NCBI GenBank assembly: GCA_934086185.1
Contig: CAKOHW010000013.1
Span: 1-25,242, forward strand
Source of the DNA: an uncultured Bacilli bacterium
Lineage (GTDB): Bacteria; Bacillota_I; Bacilli_A; RF39; UBA660
Reading direction: 5' to 3'
DNA: 25,242 bases
Shown: positions 23,021-25,242 of the stretch, piece after piece
Layout of the letters: the number at the start of each line of letters is the position of its first letter
Position numbering within the stretch: the stretch's first letter is position 1
Translations under genes and position numbers: made by a program
Notes under the pieces: generated by a model
Databases searched by the model: none
Told to the model about the DNA's origin: nothing
The model's input: only the letters and a program-made list of their open reading frames with translations

Positions 23021-23686
23021 CTAATTATCAGTTTGATTATTTTTCTTATTTTTAGTTAATGATTTAGGTTTTTCATATTGATTAAAGTTACCATTTTTTT
23101 CTATTTCAATAATATCTTTTAATCTTTCTAATTCTACTAAAGATAAACTATCAATATTATTAATATTCAATATATTACCATTTTCTTTACTACTTCTTAT
23201 TATTTTTGAAACTTTTTTAGGAGAATTTACTTTTACATTTTCTTTTTTTAACCATTCATTTATTTCTGCTTCATTTTTTAAAAAAAATTTATTTTTTTCA
23301 TCATCTTCTATTATTTTATCGATTTGTCTATTTTTTATTAATTCATAAGCACTTACAATTAATGGTAAAAATGCTGTTGGTATAGGACCAATTGTTGGGG
23401 GAATTAGTGAATTTGGCAATGAAAATATTTTATATAAAAATAATGATAATATTAGAATAACAATTGATAATATTGTGTTTTTGATTTTTCTCATTGATAA
23501 AGCAGATTTATCAAATTTACTTGATTGTTCTTTCATTATATTAATTAATTTAGTTATATTTTCTTCTGTATTAGGTATAAAATGTATATTTCCATCTCCT
23601 AAATATATTTTTATATCTTTTCCTGTTTGTTCAAATTTAGTAATAAATTTTTTTCTACTTTCAATATCAGTAGTATAATCTTTCAT
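23021..23686 (-). CDS. Two-TM membrane protein of unknown function
   Basis: 221 residues. An N-terminal cytoplasmic region (about 65 residues) with RKKFITKFEQTGKDIKIYLGD, then two membrane segments (about 68-90 and 97-114) joined by a Pro-rich turn (NSLIPPTIGPIP), then a long charged C-terminal tail. No family is recognised. The N-terminus resembles that of the 13118-13711 protein. Start ATG at 23686 follows GGAGG. It has its own promoter and terminator, so it is not part of the adjoining surface gene's transcript. Confidence 0.75.
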   Translation of the reverse strand: MKDYTTDIESRKKFITKFEQTGKDIKIYLGDGNIHFIPNTEENITKLINIMKEQSSKFDKSALSMRKIKNTILSIVILILSLFLYKIFSLPNSLIPPTIGPIPTAFLPLIVSAYELIKNRQIDKIIEDDEKNKFFLKNEAEINEWLKKENVKVNSPKKVSKIIRSSKENGNILNINNIDSLSLVELERLKDIIEIEKNGNFNQYEKPKSLTKNKKNNQTDN

Positions 23687-23713
23687 ATATTGTTTCCTCC
23701 TTAGGTGAAACTT

Positions 23714-23742
23714 ATAGTACCATATGTGATAAAAAAATGCAA
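23714..23742 (-). promoter_or_regulatory. Promoter of the 23021 gene
   Basis: Minus strand TTGCAT (23737-23742), 17-nt spacer, extended TGG-TACTAT (23714-23719). The -35 sits inside the left arm of the terminator at 23731-23777. Confidence 0.5.
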
Positions 23743-23777
23743 TAAACTTTAAAAATTAAAATTTTATTGCATTTTTT
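23731..23777 (-). terminator. Terminator of the partial surface gene
   Basis: A 15-bp perfect stem AAAAAATGCAATAAA/TTTATTGCATTTTTT with T7 on the minus strand, ending the transcript about 115-160 nt past the stop codon. The conserved 3' element (23822-23895) therefore lies within the predicted mRNA. Confidence 0.88.
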
Positions 23778-23821
23778 ATATGAAATTTTAATAATTTTCG
23801 AATTTATATATTGAAGAATTA

Positions 23822-23895
23822 TATACTAATGGACGAGTTTTATTGCCTGCAAACCCAGGTTATACCTAGTATAAATCAAAAGTGTCCGTCAATCA
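23822..23895 (-). other. Conserved 3' element, copy 2
   Basis: Starts at the TGA of the partial surface gene and matches 3-76 at 68 of 74 positions with no gaps. In this copy a further perfect hairpin TTATAC-TAG-GTATAA is possible. Located between the stop codon and the terminator at 23731-23777, so it is likely transcribed. Confidence 0.75.
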
Positions 23896-25242
23896 GTCAA
23901 CAGTATACGGATTGCTTTTTGTTCCATTTCCTCCAGTTATTTGAACACTAGATAAGAGAGTTACTGCGGGACGGGAGTAGCCAAGGTTGCGGTCCACATC
24001 GTGGCCGTCTCTAACCGAACCATCGTCGCTAAGACGAAACGCGAAATCGTAAACATAATCAGCAACACAGCTGCCAGGAGAAAGCCCCCACCAAGGTAAA
24101 TAATTACTCTTTGCATAATTATTCATTAAATAATGAGTATAATTAGTTGAATTAGTTGCACCTGCGAATGACATTTCGTCTGCTGTTAATGTCCCAACGT
24201 ACATATCTGTATTATCTCTATATTTATTTAATTTTGTTCCTGTACATTTTAATGATGGACTTTTATCTGTGTTTATTCTTTTATAAGCACCGTAATATTG
24301 ATTTCCATCACTATCAGTAGAAGCAACATTATGATCGAAACACCAATCATCTACTTTTAATTTATCTAAGTAACTTGTCATCTTTGTTGTTTGAAAACTC
24401 TTTAATGCATCGGCTAAACCAGTATTACCTTCTTTAACACCTTGCATATTATTTACAAAGTCTGCTTTACCATTTGTATCATAACCAAATACATAAGTAT
24501 GACCATCACTCCAATTACCAGTGTATGATGAACTATTACATTTTGTATTTCTATCTTCTAATATAAGTTTTGTAGAACCATCGCCTTCGATTCTTACAAT
24601 TCTAAAGCACATTCCTGCAAAATTAACATAATTATCTTCTACTCCACCTCTATAGTAATAACTTGTTCCATAATCATCTGGTGTTGAACTAAGTTCCTTT
24701 TCTGTAGATTTTGTAATTAGTGAATCTGAATTTATTGTTGCGTATTTTATTGTTGATGTTATATCTGAAACATTAGTTGATATTTTATATATACTATTTT
24801 GATTTTGCGTGTTTGTCACTGTTGGTGTACTTGTACCCCATACTACATATTTTCCTACTAAACTACTTGCCATAGATGTAGTATATTTACTAGTTGCAAC
24901 TGTTGGATTTACTAAAGTATATTTACCAGTATTTTCATCAACTGTATAGTCATCTGCATATGATATATAATAATTTGTTGCACTACTTCTTGATGAAGCA
25001 AATGTTGTTGGGTCACTTCCTTTTAAATATATAAATGAACTTGTTGCTTGTGCTGGTAAAGTTTTTGGAGTACTAACCAACTCTGTTCCATTTGTTTTAT
25101 TCTTTGCACTATCAATTATTGCAGTTGCTAATGTTCCAGCTCCATAAGGCTTAAATACATTAGGATCTACTAGATTTGCTTTTGCACTAAATGTTTTATT
25201 CATATCTACACTTTGATCTACATTCATTTCTTTATATGTTAC
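23893..25242 (-). CDS. Large surface protein with variable C-type-lectin-like domain, 5' end outside window
   Basis: 449 codons are visible; the frame is open to the window edge (VTYKEM before the first internal Met), so the ATG at 25227 is not the start. It is a close paralog of 74-2038, sharing NAKNKTNGTEL, KISTNVSDITSTIKYATIN, YYYRGGVEDNYVNFAGMC, the TADE stretch and the end RPAVxLxSSVQITGGNGT. Between WWGLSP and RPAV it differs completely from its paralog and is GC-rich (see 23964-24090). The N-terminal signal/anchor and TasA-like part presumably lie beyond 25242. Probably exported and surface exposed; ligand unknown. The conserved 3' element and a strong terminator follow it. Confidence 0.85.
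   Translation of the reverse strand, partial: VTYKEMNVDQSVDMNKTFSAKANLVDPNVFKPYGAGTLATAIIDSAKNKTNGTELVSTPKTLPAQATSSFIYLKGSDPTTFASSRSSATNYYISYADDYTVDENTGKYTLVNPTVATSKYTTSMASSLVGKYVVWGTSTPTVTNTQNQNSIYKISTNVSDITSTIKYATINSDSLITKSTEKELSSTPDDYGTSYYYRGGVEDNYVNFAGMCFRIVRIEGDGSTKLILEDRNTKCNSSSYTGNWSDGHTYVFGYDTNGKADFVNNMQGVKEGNTGLADALKSFQTTKMTSYLDKLKVDDWCFDHNVASTDSDGNQYYGAYKRINTDKSPSLKCTGTKLNKYRDNTDMYVGTLTADEMSFAGATNSTNYTHYLMNNYAKSNYLPWWGLSPGSCVADYVYDFAFRLSDDGSVRDGHDVDRNLGYSRPAVTLLSSVQITGGNGTKSNPYTVD
23964..24090 (-). other. Hypervariable 3' coding segment 2 (candidate DGR variable region)
   Basis: Encodes the residues between WWGLSP and RPAV. I count 75 G/C in the 140 bp 23961-24100 (54%), against 29 in the next 100 bp. 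Many codons are NNC (GAC, GGC, CAC, CGC, AAC, TAC, TCC, AGC), as expected if AAC codons of a template were randomised at their adenines. The segment ends at the GC block CGTCCCGCAG (23964-23973), then 36 nt identical to the other paralog (23918-23953). The few differences between paralogs from the GC block to that identity can each be explained by an adenine in a common template. No template repeat or reverse transcriptase is in the window. Confidence 0.55.

Noticed and set aside
1..25242. UGA read as tryptophan (Mycoplasma-like code)
   Set aside because: trpS and both surface genes end at TGA in the expected place and Trp is encoded by TGG throughout.
1..25242. CRISPR array, insertion sequence, prophage or DGR reverse transcriptase inside the window
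   Set aside because: No regularly spaced repeats, transposase, phage structural gene or RT motif (such as YxDD in a suitable frame) could be found among the coding regions.

Overview
The window is AT-rich (hand counts of roughly 28-30% GC in ordinary coding stretches) and gene-dense. It reads as chromosomal DNA of a low-GC Bacillota, most like an uncultivated gut lineage of Bacilli (RF39-like); that placement is inference from gene families and style, not a search result. The standard genetic code is used: trpS and both large surface-protein genes stop at TGA, and Trp is TGG. The cell makes a wall (class B penicillin-binding protein) and has mutS, so it is not a classical wall-less mollicute. 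Ribosome binding sites are either GGAGG or GGTGAT cores. Many Rho-independent terminators overlap the stop codons they serve.

Layout. Both ends hold paralogous genes for large secreted or membrane-anchored surface proteins (74-2038, complete; 23893-25242, start lies beyond the window), read on the minus strand. Between them is a mostly housekeeping block: rpmG, a 69-residue protein and efp (2411-3366, one operon from a good promoter); a class B PBP; a two-gene surface-protein operon (membrane-anchored InlB-type repeat protein plus a beta-helix protein, 5752-8802); an FtsK/SpoIIIE translocase; a Cys-cluster protein; tRNA-His; trpS; a two-TM unknown; a MacB-type ABC transporter; a membrane-anchored thioredoxin-like protein; trmB; mutS; a CDF metal transporter; an HD-domain phosphohydrolase; and a second two-TM unknown. 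Three small genes are on the plus strand (5435, 17756, 20800). Five starts were moved inward to the codon preceded by a real Shine-Dalgarno site (8121, 11834, 13080, 17704, 20800).

Most notable signal. The two terminal surface genes are close paralogs at DNA level through their middle, but a segment of about 120-150 bp just before a GC-rich CG[CT]CCCGCAG block near the 3' end is unrelated between them, GC-rich (about 54% in the second copy) and full of NNC codons. Immediately after the TGA stop both carry a 74-nt noncoding element, 68/74 identical, while the 22 coding nt just before the stop match at only 11/22. This resembles the variable regions of diversity-generating retroelement (DGR) target genes with a shared downstream recognition element. 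No reverse transcriptase or template repeat is in the window, so any such machinery would act in trans. Upstream of the first gene a promoter-like arrangement contains a nine-base G tract in the -35/-10 spacer beside a LexA-like box, a candidate phase-variable or SOS-linked switch.

A second novelty is a perfect-consensus promoter just after the ABC transporter gene, followed about 50 nt later by a terminator, predicting a very short RNA (13796-13845).
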